Below, in pieces: positions 35,340 through 46,200 of a stretch of DNA of 64,000 nucleotides. The stretch lies in the NCBI RefSeq assembly GCF_022965805.1, contig NC_133103.1:31249635-31313634 (forward strand). The letters run 5' to 3'. Source of the stretch: Primulina eburnea (taxonomy: Eukaryota; Streptophyta; Magnoliopsida; Lamiales; Gesneriaceae). A program made the position numbers and the translations under genes. Under the pieces are notes generated by a model, which made no database searches, was not told where the DNA came from, and was given only the letters and a program-made list of their open reading frames with translations. Position 1 is the stretch's first letter. Every line of letters begins with the position of its first letter.

Positions 35340-37171
35340 ACTGCGTGCATTCGTGAGTTTCTGGCTTCAAGTGTCAGGTTCAGTGCATGGGTTTGCAAGG
35401 GGCCCTTTGCTATGTTCTGGTCAGTCTTTAGGGGTCCTAGGATGATCCTAGTTAGGGTAGTTTAGGGTCTGGTTGGCGAGGGAAAACACTGGAAACATAA
35501 ACCTAGAAAAGAAAATAATTCTCGAGGAGCAAGTCACATTTTTATGGTTTATAGGAGGCTTTGGGCTAGGGTCAGGACTCATGGTTAGGGTTGGTACATC
35601 TCTTAGGGTCCTAGGGAGAGACTAGATGGGGTGGTGCATGGTCCGGGTGGTTAAGGAAGATGGATGGACCAGAAAACGACAGCTGCACAAGAATGGGGCC
35701 CCCGTGAAGACTGGTGCACGGCTTCTGGTGTTTTATGGGCTTGGGTGTTATTGTCGTGCCTTAGGTCCTAGGATGAGTCTTGGTGTGTTGGTCCTTGGGC
35801 TGGTTGGCTGGGTACAAGGCTGGAACCAGAAACATGGAAGTTGCGCTGCAAGGGAGTCATGCATAGGGAGGTTCCATACTTTCGCTTATTTAGTTGTTGG
35901 GCTATGGGTTTGGGCCAGAAAGGGCTCAACCAGGGTCTCATGGGATGTCTAAGGATTAAGTCTAGGGTCTGGATCGGGTCCGGTTCACGTTGTTTTAAGC
36001 GTGGAGTTGTTAGAAGCGCATATGGGTCGCAACGCGTCCTTAGAACAACTTTGGTTCTATGGATCGTAGGTTGTTTTATGTTGGTTAAATCCTGGTTCGG
36101 GAATAGATTAGGCTCTTGGAAAATAGTTTAGAGTGTTGGCTAAGTATAGTTCGAGTCCCGAGTCGTTCAGTAGGTCGTAGGCTATTTTAATTAACTCAGG
36201 ACATGCATGTGTACGTTTGGACTTTTGTGCTAAGTTTATTTATTTAAATTTTAAGGTTATGGCAACAAGTCCAGGGTGTTCTAACTTAGTCCACGATGTT
36301 CGTAAATATGTATCACGTGCAAAATATTTATTTTTGAGCTATGCGATTTGTCTTGTGGGCAAATTATGTTACGGGTTTGGAAGCCAGAGAACATGTCCGA
36401 GGACCTCTCCCACCTCTTCGGAGGATTATATTATGTTAGAGAGCGGACATCCAGTCCAAGGGCTGTGGTGATCCCTAAAGCCCAATACTGTGGTTTAGTT
36501 TGATTAAACTATTTATGTGTATGGGCCACTTGCATTGAACATAACTCTATGCAAAATTAGTTACGTTTATGATTATGCATAACAAGTATAAAAATATGGT
36601 TTATGTTTTTTATGAAATTTTTTATACAAGAAAGTCGCGTTATACATATTTATGCTTATAATATTTTATGTACAAGCTAAGTTTAAATTACATGGATTTT
36701 ATTACGTATATTCGTTATTCACGGTTTACGCATGATGAGTCATTAGACTCACTAGACTTGATCGGTGAATGTTGTTGTAGTTGAGGAAACGGGAGGTGGT
36801 GACCAGTAAGCAGGCTCGGGCCAGTGGCATTGCAAACTCGAGGACCATTCAGTTTTAGTTATATGATTATGCACATTTTTAAACTATTTGCTCTAACTTT
36901 TGATTTTTTAGGATTGGTGATAAGAAAATTTAATTTATAATTTTTTTAGACTATTTTTAAATTAAATTAGTATTTTGTTGGATTTTTGGATTAATTGGAT
37001 GTTGATGGTTTATTTTAAATGATGGAGTTTAATATTAATCTTATTTTAGTATGAGTGGTGACCGTTAATTTTTTATAAGAGCTATATTTTTGATAAATAA
37101 TTTAATAAGAAAATATTAAATTTTTCCGCAAATGTTAAAGTATTGGTATTTTAAGATACGGCTTGTCACAC
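35340..37171 (+). mobile_element. 5'-truncated Tekay-like gypsy LTR
   Basis: A plus-strand LTR piece lacking its start. It contains the G-rich region, 'gactcactagacttgat' (about 36745) and an end 'ttttccgcaaatg...cttgtcaca', the mirror image of the minus-strand LTR starts. Open frames at 35626-36131 have no recognisable domain and are judged non-coding. Confidence 0.65.
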
Positions 37172-38790
37172 ATGTAATCTCATGATTTGGTTATGATTGA
37201 AGGGCTGCCGGATCTTTGACGTTTAAGGATCATGTTACATAAATTTTTCGAAGAACTCTAGTGGGTATATTAGTTTTGGATCGAGGTGGGTAGGGTTGAA
37301 TGTGTGTGCTTTGTTCTAGGGTGGAGTGAACACTAGATCGGGTGAATGGTGAGGGCAGCAGTGCAAGGGACGTGCCATGGATGTCGAGTAGAGTCCACTG
37401 TTAGGTCCGCAAGGAGGGTCCAGAGGTGGGCTAGGAAGGGTTGGTTCGAGCTTGGTGCAAGCTGGTTACGTGTAGATTTGAGTTTTTAGCTAGATATGGT
37501 AACTAAGGTTCGGTCCTCTAGAATGCAGAAGATTTCATCAGCTGGTCGAGGTCTTTTGAGGGTCTGAAATAAGTGGTTTAAGGGCTGTTCACATAGGTTC
37601 GAGTCATGGTTTAAGTTTGGAAAAATTTCGGGTTAATTCGGATAAAAACCGGGACCCCAGTCCAAGTTTTAAAACGAATTATAGAAATTAATGCTTGGGC
37701 TCGAGTTTGCGTCTAGGAAATGGTTATAAATATGTTTTGAGGTGTTTTAAGGAGTTTGGTTGACTTCAGGTCGAAATTTTGAGGTCCAGGGGTCAAATGG
37801 TCAATTAGGTTTTCCACGGGCAAAATGGTCATTTTGCACCCAGGTCGAGTTAGTAGTCCTAGAAACGTCCTGATCACGAATTGACATGTTTTAAATGTAT
37901 ATGTTATCACGAACATGACTTTTTATGGAAATAAGAAAAATACGTTGCATGTTTGGTTTGAAGAAATTTACGTATATGCATGATTCTCATAAGTGATGAA
38001 TACGATGGCATGTTTTTGGAGGAAGGGAGTTGGTTGTGACTAATATGAACACAAACACAAACATGTAAGGCCAAGGCTCAGTGGATGGGTAATACTGTCG
38101 CTGATGTCCTCGTTATCGGGTACCGTGGTTATACATAGATGGATCCATCGACTAGAGCGGATACGAAAGTCACAATTAATGAAGGGAATTCAAATAAAGA
38201 AAACTAACATGTATATGTTGATATGATGGGATATGGACATGTTTATGCTTTGGCATGTTATGTTTATGCTTACATTTTTAAGGCCGTGAAATATATTTTA
38301 ATTACAGTACTTTTCACTATTGCATGTTATGTATATGTACTTGACAATACGGTTCAGGAGTGTTGAGTCTTTAGACTCACTAGGTGTGATTGATGTTGGT
38401 CACCATATTGATATGGAGACTGGAGGTGCCGAAGACTGAGTAGGAAGCGGATAGATGTATGCACGCTAGCCTGAGGACCATATTTTTCCGCACATTATGT
38501 TTATGAGTCAGGAGTAAACATGGATATTTTTATACACTTTCGCTTTTACATGTTGATGGTGTGACAAGGCTTTTCAGGTTTCATATTTGAATTATTTTAA
38601 ACGACAGTCTAGGGTTTGATGATTTGACTTTCTTTATACTGCAGTATTTTTATTAGTAGTTGAATACTGTTATTTTAAAATTGCTGATTGACGGCTTTTA
38701 CTGCATGCATGTGTTTGAATATATTTTCGAAATGAGCTTTAAACAAAAAAATTTCTAGTAGTATTTCGGTAGTAGACATTTCAACACAGA
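37172..38790 (+). mobile_element. Second 5'-truncated Tekay-like gypsy LTR
   Basis: It shares 'gaagggctgcc', 'taaggccaaggctcagt', 'agatggatccatcga' and 'gagtctttagactcactaggtgtgat' with the interrupted LTR of 8640-35339. It starts mid-LTR directly after the previous LTR's end, so a deletion or recombination junction lies at about 37172. The right edge is approximate. Confidence 0.6.
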
Positions 38791-38912
38791 AGCCAATGCA
38801 TTGTATATGGGAATTCAGCGCGCACCTGATGGTGTGGATATATTATGTGATCTGACGAGTTAATAGTGCAAAGAATCTCTAGTCAAAGTAAGATATGAGA
38901 TTTAGGGAAGGT
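38791..38912. other. Unassigned target DNA left of the Athila element
   Basis: With 50148-50239 this forms about 210 bp of sequence interrupted by the Athila insertion. No domain recognised. Confidence 0.5.
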
Positions 38913-40398
38913 TGTTGCGACTTTGATTGTTGCACTCCCAAGAGCAGGTTGTCCACAAGTAATATAATTCGGTGAGTCCGAATATCGTATCCACAGGGAA
39001 GCAAAGGTAATTACAAGTCCACTATAATGTCTTTTTGTTTTTGTTTTTGTTTTTGTTTCTTTTTAATTTTAATTGAATCTTTATTGGGTAAATTTTAATT
39101 GTTCAAATTTTAATTTAAGTAGTTGAGATTAAAGGATCCACTCTTGGCATTTTAATAAAATTAACATTAATGAACAATATTGAAATCCACTTAATAAAAT
39201 GGTTCCAATATATTAAATAATCATATTTATATTATGTTATATATTATTATCTTATAAGTATATAATATATACCAAAACTTATAAATGTGGTCAAGTATTT
39301 ATTGTGCTATATATATATTTGTAAACACTAAATCAAGGTTCCCACTTTAAATGGTTGGTAAAACCAAACTAACATTTAAATGGTACCAAGAAAATATTAT
39401 TATGATATATTTATATATAGTAAATCAAGGAATCCAAGTTAAATGGTTGGTAAAACCAAACTAACATTTAAATGGTTCCAAGAATTTAGTGTAACATATA
39501 GCAACAATAAATCAAAACTCCCACTTATAAGTAGGGTATAAAAATACTTAAAGAAATAAATATAACATAAACAATAAATAATGATTAAATAATATAAAAC
39601 ATAGATTCTTACCTTATAATAACCTTATTATCATGCCAAAAGTTTCACCTTATCATCTCAACTTTAGGAAGTTAGCTATTCATTATTCAAAGTGTAAAAC
39701 TTTGAATATGAAATTAACATGCTAATTATATTTAAATGAAGAAATAAAAGAAAAATATAGAGAGAAATATTATGAACTCAAAGATTTGTTCATAGAATGA
39801 GGGATATCTCAATACATTACAATGCACCCCTATTTATAGCCAAATTTGGGGAGACAACCACAAATAAAATATTATTTTTTACACATAAGTCTTCATTGGT
39901 GTTCCAAGAAATTAATATTATATTACACATCACTTTTGAAAATCTTCTTCTCCGAATTTGCTTCTTCACATAAAATGAAACATGTGGATAATTGAGTTGT
40001 CTAGTTGTGGTATTTTTTTCAGAATATTTGACCAAGTAATTTGAGAGATATGGTCAAAATACTAGAGCATGGTAAAACTGCTACTCCTTTGGTAACTTTA
40101 ATTGTTGCTTAATTTGATCCCACTTGTGAGAGGATTTTTATCTCATGCTTGGCAACAATATTGTAGATCTTATAATCAACTTTCTACAGGTCCAAGAATC
40201 ATCTTAATCCCATTTGCAACGCCAAGGTTATTCTTGTTTTATCAAACCTGTAAAAATAGTAAAAACTTATAATTACACCACAACTTATATTTTATACAAT
40301 TTATTATAAAACATATAATATTTAAACATTTAATAAAACAAAAACTATATATTTATATTATAAAACATTTAATTAATGTACAATTTTTATGTTTATCA
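38913..40398 (-). repeat. Athila 3' LTR
   Basis: Minus-strand reading 'tgataaacat...gtcgcaaca'. The TATA box 'tataaata' is at 39831-39838. It includes four 'tttttg' hexamers (39033-39058) and two near-copies of a 'taaatggttggtaaaaccaaactaacattt' segment (about 39347 and 39441). Confidence 0.95.
39831..39838 (-). promoter_or_regulatory. TATA box of the Athila LTR (3' copy)
   Basis: 'ggctataaatagggg' on the minus strand. The equivalent in the 5' LTR is at 49575-49582 and would drive the genomic RNA. Confidence 0.75.
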
Positions 40399-41601
40399 CA
40401 CCTCCCAACCAGCTTATTGCTAGTCCCTAGCAATTTAAGCGTTAATAGCAATACAAAACATTTTGATTAATTTAAATAGAAATGTAATCAGAACTATCTA
40501 AGTGTTTAAATTAAATTTGAAAACTGTCAAAATTATATCAAGATCATCATAATTATAATTTATGAAATAATTTGAGATGATTAATTCAAAGCTTATTTCA
40601 GGTAGTTAAGTGTACACGGCCTTCAGAAATTCCTAGTAAGAGTCTCAACTCCATATCCTCACAGGTTAATAAATGTTTCTATTTATGGCAACGATTTCTC
40701 TCATGGAGTTGGAATACAGATGAATGCTCAGGAAAATGGTTTACAGAATGCAGACAGACAAACGAGCCAAACTAATCAAAAGATAGAAAATCCATTGAGT
40801 TAAAATCCATTTGTTCTTATTATATATTTTTTTTTCCTGATATTTTTTTTTTTACATCATGGAATCAGACTAAGTTTATGCTTTTTGACCACATATTTAT
40901 TTAATTTGTACAATGTATTTCTCTCTTTCTTTTTTTTTTTCTTTTTTTTTATTCTTATGAGAGAAAAATGGGTCACAGCATATAACTTAAAAATTACATA
41001 GATCTTCAACATCTTTCTTTTTGTATTTTTCTCTTTTTTTTTTCTTTTTTTTTTCAGGAAATATCATTTTTTTTTTCAAAATAAGAACTCAAGATCTAAA
41101 CAATAGATAGTCTCTCTCATGATCAATAAAGGCTCGAAAGCTGTTTTCTCAGTCCTCTCCACTCACTCACAAAATATGTGTGAGTTTAAAATTTTAGGCA
41201 CTCTTATAAGGTATATCTTGGGCCATATACTTTAATACCTGATTTTATCACAATGGTTAATCACTCAAAAAGATTTCATAAATCATATTTTTATATTAAT
41301 CAGAATATTAAAATTGAAATTTCTTTTTCAAATAAAAATTTAAACATTCTTAAATAGATTAATGCATATTCTAATTTAAATCTTTCAAACATGTAATGTA
41401 TAACATTTTTGCAAAAATTACTAAGATACAAACAATAAACATGATTTTATTTTAAAAAAATATTTTTTTTTAATTTTTTAATTTTTTTTTAAATGTTTTT
41501 TATATAAGTTTGTTCTCCCCCCAATCAGAATATGACATTGTCCCTAATGTCAAAATAACTAGTAATAAAGAGTGCATAATGAAAGAGATATCACCTGGAA
41601 T
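40399..41601 (-). other. Athila 3' non-coding region with purine tracts
   Basis: From the LOG gene to the 3' LTR. On the minus strand there are many runs of A with occasional G (40825-41060, 41455-41500), and near the LTR 'ggttgggaggtg' as polypurine tract plus an inverted 'ttgctagggactagcaa'. No coding frame is seen. Confidence 0.8.
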
Positions 41602-41607
41602 TTTATT
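41602..41607 (-). terminator. Candidate polyadenylation signal of the LOG gene
   Basis: 'aataaa' lies 48 bases beyond the LOG stop codon on its strand, far upstream of the 3' LTR. It would allow the LOG transcript to end before the LTR. Confidence 0.5.
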
Positions 41608-41654
41608 GAAGATAACAAACTGAAACAAATGCAAACCAATCCACGACTTTTGAA

Positions 41655-42293
41655 TCAATGATCCAACTTCCTTTTCTTACTGCTTGATTGTGACCAATTG
41701 ATCTTTGTTATCACCGGATCAGGCTTATGAACAAAAGCTTCTAAATCATCAATTAATTGATTGGCAATCGAAGCACAGATGAGCATCCGTCGTGAATTTT
41801 CTGAAATGAAATTCTGTTCCACAGCTTTATCAAGAAATGTCAACAAACTGTCATAATAATTATTGATATTCAACAAGCCCACAGGTTTATTATGGATATT
41901 AAGTTGTGCCCAAGAAACAGTGTGAAAAATTTCTTCTAATGTACCAAAACCACCTGGTAGTGCGATAAAAGCATCAGAATTTTCAATCATTTGAGTGATT
42001 CTTTCATACATAGAAGAAACTTTTAATTCATCACCAATCGTAACACCTGTAATATTTCCTTCAGCTAAAGCTATAGGAATAATACCCCAAACCTGACTAC
42101 CTCCAAGATGAGCAGATGTTGAAACAGATCCCATTAACCCAATATTACCTCCCCCATATACCAAGTGAATTTTTCTCTCAGCCAATATCTTTCCAAGATT
42201 ATTCGCTGCTTCTACAAACACTTCATTTTTTCCAGGACTCGACCCACAAAATACACAAATATTTTTCAATGTTTGTGCAGAGGATCCAGCCAT
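41655..42293 (-). CDS. LOG: LOG-type cytokinin riboside 5'-monophosphate phosphoribohydrolase
   Basis: 212 residues, the normal length of plant LONELY GUY enzymes, which release free active cytokinin from cytokinin riboside monophosphates in one cytosolic step. Visible motifs are 'FCGSSPGK' (15-22), 'VYGGGNIGLMG' (45-55), the catalytic-type Arg98 in 'MYERI', the hallmark 'PGGFGTLEE' (113-121) and 'WAQLNIHNKPVGLLN' (128-142). Family-conserved Arg and Glu are present, so activity is plausible. The tail 'KKRKLDH' could be a nuclear signal. The gene has no introns, unlike plant LOG genes, which suggests capture through an mRNA. It lies inside the Athila element between the zinc-finger gene and the 3' LTR, on the coding strand. 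The family call is near certain; its use by the element is inference. Confidence 0.95.
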   Translation of the reverse strand: MAGSSAQTLKNICVFCGSSPGKNEVFVEAANNLGKILAERKIHLVYGGGNIGLMGSVSTSAHLGGSQVWGIIPIALAEGNITGVTIGDELKVSSMYERITQMIENSDAFIALPGGFGTLEEIFHTVSWAQLNIHNKPVGLLNINNYYDSLLTFLDKAVEQNFISENSRRMLICASIANQLIDDLEAFVHKPDPVITKINWSQSSSKKRKLDH

Positions 42294-42314
42294 GTTTTTA
42301 CTTTCTTTTTTTTT

Positions 42315-42340
42315 CTGCGAAAATAGAGAGAAAGATGAGA
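42315..42340 (-). promoter_or_regulatory. Candidate 3' splice site just upstream of LOG
   Basis: On the minus strand a 26-base pyrimidine-rich stretch ends in 'tattttcgcag' at 42315, leaving a 21-base ATG-free leader to the LOG start at 42293. A second acceptor-like 'ttattctgtttacag' ends at about 42387. These would let a spliced copy of the genomic RNA translate LOG. Confidence 0.5.
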
Positions 42341-42342
42341 GA

Positions 42343-42349
42343 TTTTATA
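42343..42349 (-). promoter_or_regulatory. Candidate TATA box of the LOG gene
   Basis: 'cccctataaaatctctc' on the minus strand is followed by CT-rich sequence and the LOG ATG about 50 bases downstream. It is an alternative to splicing and could be a captured or newly formed promoter. Confidence 0.45.
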
Positions 42350-42502
42350 GGGGTAATATGTTATCATGACAAAACTATGGGTCACAGCTGTAAACAGAAT
42401 AAATAGTAAAAACAATAATGACACACATGCATATAAACAGTAGTGTGATTGTGGCTCACAATTTTCCTCTGGTTTTACGTCCAGAAACGGCTTCAACGCC
42501 TT

Positions 42503-43048
42503 CTATGAGTCGAGGATATGCTTCCCATCCAATTTTCTTATAAATTGGCAAACATGGTCTTTTTTAGTCAGATTTCCAAGACTATGACGCTCATCTTGGA
42601 ATTGTTTCCATAAACGGAGAAGTTCAATATGCACATGTCCACTAGAATGCGTCTCAAGAGTCAATAAGATGTTATCTAAAGACTCCTTACTCAGCCCATT
42701 CTTAATGAAATCAATTTTATCTTCTCTGTTATTGGAAACACATCCCAAAGATCTGCATCGTTTGTCACAAGTCCATCTTGCACACTTATGACAAACCCCT
42801 AAACTTTTTGCCCTTCGTTTTTTCGCACAAGTGCTTTTTCCTAATCCAGGCAAATACCGAATGAGCAATGATTGTGGAACTTCTCCTCCTAATCGGACCT
42901 TAGCTTCAATTACAAGACGAATATCTTCTGGAATTCTTTTTTGCATTAGCAATCTCAATCTTTCACACCTTCTTGCATAAATTTTTCTTAGAACATTTTC
43001 AGAAACAGAGGGAAAATATTTACAAATTTTTGAGAGAATTTCATCCAT
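42503..43048 (-). CDS. Basic zinc-finger protein, carlavirus nucleic-acid-binding-protein-like
   Basis: 181 residues. The core is a basic run 'AKKRRAKSLG' (75-84) followed directly by a Cys motif: C86-x2-C89-x8-C98-x4-C103, with an extra Cys at 94. After it comes 'NNREDKIDFIKNG' (106-118). A basic run, CHxC finger and an x4-spaced second Cys pair are the signature of the cysteine-rich nucleic-acid-binding proteins at the 3' end of carlavirus genomes, which bind nucleic acid, can enter the nucleus and in several viruses suppress RNA silencing. The viral proteins are shorter, with a longer finger loop. Here N- and C-terminal extensions are added, both helical and Leu/Arg-rich. The frame is intact, starts 166 bases after the pol stop and precedes LOG. 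Homology is my reading of motifs, not a search; an unrelated plant zinc finger is the alternative. Confidence 0.6.
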   Translation of the reverse strand: MDEILSKICKYFPSVSENVLRKIYARRCERLRLLMQKRIPEDIRLVIEAKVRLGGEVPQSLLIRYLPGLGKSTCAKKRRAKSLGVCHKCARWTCDKRCRSLGCVSNNREDKIDFIKNGLSKESLDNILLTLETHSSGHVHIELLRLWKQFQDERHSLGNLTKKDHVCQFIRKLDGKHILDS

Positions 43049-43111
43049 TTTGAAAAGAAATGATTTTTTTTTATTTTTGTATCAGCAATTGTGGGAAACT
43101 GATTTAACCGA

Positions 43112-43118
43112 CTATGAG
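43112..43118 (-). promoter_or_regulatory. Candidate 3' splice site upstream of the zinc-finger gene
   Basis: Minus-strand 'ctctcatag' (ending at 43112) follows a T-rich stretch (43140-43190). The first ATG after it is the zinc-finger gene's own start at 43048. Weaker than the LOG acceptor. Confidence 0.35.
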
Positions 43119-43214
43119 AGTCACGGAGTACCGTTATCCGCCATTTAACCGGGAAAATAAAAAGATTAAGGAAACTTAAATAAAAACAAACAAAATTAAA
43201 TGCAACATAAAAAT

Positions 43215-46200
43215 TTAAGGATCAGAAAGGGAAATAAACTCTTCTTGAAAGATTTCATTTTCCAAAAATGGTTTAAGCCTTTGTCCATTCACTTTAAAAA
43301 CATCACCATTTTTAGGATTTTCAATATCCACAGCTCCATAAGGATACACATGCTTTACAACATATGGGCATGTCCATCTTGATCGTAATTTTCCTGGGAA
43401 TATGTGAAGTCGAGAATTATAAAGCAAAACTTTTTTACCAATCTCAAAAGATTTTCTAAGAATTGTTTTATCATGAAATGATTTGATTTTTGCTTTATAA
43501 ATCCTTGAATTCTCATACGCATCATTTCTGAGTTCATCAAGTTCATTAAGTTGCAATTTACGCAATTTGTTGGCATCATCCATGCTTGAATTTAAAGTTT
43601 TGATCGCCCAATAAGCTTTATGTTCCAATTCTACAGGCAAATGACAATGTTTTCCATAAACCAACCTATAGGGAGACATATTCAATGATGTTTTAAAAGC
43701 TGTTCGATATGCCCAAAGTGCATCATTAAGTCGCAGAGACCAATCTTTTCTATTTGAGTTAACAGTTTTTTCCAAAATTTGTTTTATCTCCCTATTAGCT
43801 AATTCAACTTGTCCATTTGTTTGAGGATGATAAGGAGTAGTTACTTTGTGAGTAATACCATATTTTTTCATTAATGAAGCAAATGGTTTATTAACAAAGT
43901 GAGTTCCCCCATCACTTATCATAGCTCGAGGAATTCCGAATCTACTAAAAATATTTTCTTTCAAAAATTTGATGACGATTTTATGATCATTTGTTCGACA
44001 TGGAATTGCCTCTATCCATTTGGAAACATAATCAACTGCAACTAAAATATACAAGTATCCAAACGACGGTAGAAAAGGTCCCATAAAATCAATTCCCCAA
44101 CAGTCAAAGATTTCAATTTCAATGATAGGATTCAAAGGCATCATGTTTCTTTTTGAAATTGCACCCAATTTTTGACAATTTTCACATATCTTGCAGATTT
44201 CGTGGGTGTCTTTAAACAAAGTGGGCCAATAAAATCCACACTGCAAAATTTTTGCAGCCGTTTTCTTTGAAGAAAAATGTCCTCCGCATGCTTCTGAATG
44301 ACAAAATTTAATGACACTACTTACCTCATTGTCGGGTATGCAACGTCGAAAAATTTGATCTGGACAGTACTTGAACAGATACGGATCATCCCAATAAAAG
44401 TTTTTTACCTCATTCAAAAATTTTCTCTTATCTTGGGAACTCCATTGCGGTGGCATTTTTCCTGTCACAAGAAAATTTACTATGTTAGCAAACCAAGGTG
44501 TAGTAGTAACTGAAAATAGATGTTCATCAGGAAAATTATCGTTAATTGGTGTCATTTCAAAAGATGATCCTGTTACTAGTCTCGATAAATGATCGGCTAC
44601 GACATTCTCGGTTCCTTTTTTATCTTTGATCACAATGTCAAATTCTTGGAGTAACAAAATCCATCGTATCAGTCGTGGCTTTGCATCCTGTTTCGTCAAC
44701 AAATATCTAATAGCAGAATGATCAGTAAACACAATAGTCGTTGATCCAATCAAATAAGAACGAAATTTATCTAATGCAAATATTACAGCAAGTAGTTCTT
44801 TTTCAGTTGTGGAGTAATTCATTTGAGCATTGTTTAAAGTTCTACTTGCATAATATATCACATAAGGCTTACCGTTTCTTCTTTGACCCAGTACTGCACC
44901 GACTGCATAATCACTCGCGTCGCACATGATTTCAAATGGTAAAGACCAATCAGGAGGTTGCATGATAGGAGCTGATGTTAAATGTCGAATGATTTTATCA
45001 AAAGCATTTTGACATTCTTGAGTCCACTCAAATGCAGTGTCTTTTGTTAAGAGGTTACAAATGGGTTTAGAGATTAAACTAAAGTCCTTTATAAACCTCC
45101 TATAAAATCCAGCATGTCCCAAAAATGAGCGAATTTCTTTAATGGTTTTTGGAGGGGGTAAATTGGCAATGACATCAACTTTTGCTTTATCAACTTCTAT
45201 TCCATGAGATGACACGACATGTCCCAAAACAATTCCAGAAGTAATCATGTAATGACATTTTTCCCAATTTAAAATAAGACCTTTTTCCTCGCATCTTTTT
45301 AAAACTTTTTCCAAATTTTCAAGACAATTATCAAATGTATTCTCAAAGACAGTTAAATCATCCATGAAAATTTCCAAACAATTTTCAACCATGTCGCAAA
45401 AAATGCTTAGCATACATCTTTGAAATGTTGCTGGGGCATTGCATAATCCAAATGGCATCCTTCTAAATGCAAATGTTCCAAAAGGACATGTGAATGTAGT
45501 TTTATCTTGATCTTCGAGTGCAATGGGAATTTGATAATAGCCTGAATATCCGTCAAGAAAACAGTAGTAGGGATGACCAGCTACTCTTTCTAAAATTTGA
45601 TCCAAAAATGGTAATGGAAAATGATCTTTTCTAGTGATATCATTTAATTTTCTATAGTCAATACACATCCGCCAACTAGATGGGACTCGACTTGTTAACA
45701 ATTCACCTTTTTCATTTTTTATCACTGTGATGCCAGATTTTTTTGGAACTACTTGTGTTGGGCTTACCGACTTACTATCAGAAATAGGGTATATAATCCC
45801 AACATCAAGTAGTTTGAGAACTTCAGTTTTCACAACATCTTTCATGTGTGGATTTAATCTCCTTTGTGGTTGTTGAGATGTTTTTGCATTTTCTTCTAAG
45901 TGAATTTTGTGTATGCAAATTAGTGGATTAATGCCCTTGAGATCTTTTAGTGTCCAACCAATTGCATTTTTATGTCTTTTAAGCATATCAACTAATTTAC
46001 CTTCTTGATCACTTTCCAGTTTGGAAGAAATTACCACTGGATATGTTTCATCTTCTCCAAGAAATGCATACTTCAATTCTTCTGGCAAGGGTTTTAACTC
46101 CAATATTGGTGGTTCGTCTTTGTTCTCATATTTTGCATCAAATTCTTTCTCTGATCCTGTTAACGAGTGATACCTGATAAAATCATCAAGATCAATTTCA

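Noticed and set aside
35626..36471. Open frames of 84-108 codons in the plus strand
   Set aside because: They lie in the G-rich part of a truncated LTR, where stop codons are scarce by composition; no domain seen.
41655..42293. LOG as an ordinary host gene
   Set aside because: It is intronless and lies wholly between the pol gene and 3' LTR of an element bounded by one TSD pair, so it belongs to the element.
42266..42496. 76-codon minus-strand frame with a hydrophobic stretch between the zinc-finger and LOG genes
   Set aside because: It starts with TTG, overlaps the splice or promoter signals and the LOG start, and the hydrophobicity follows from T-rich sequence. I considered a small viral-type membrane protein but cannot support it.
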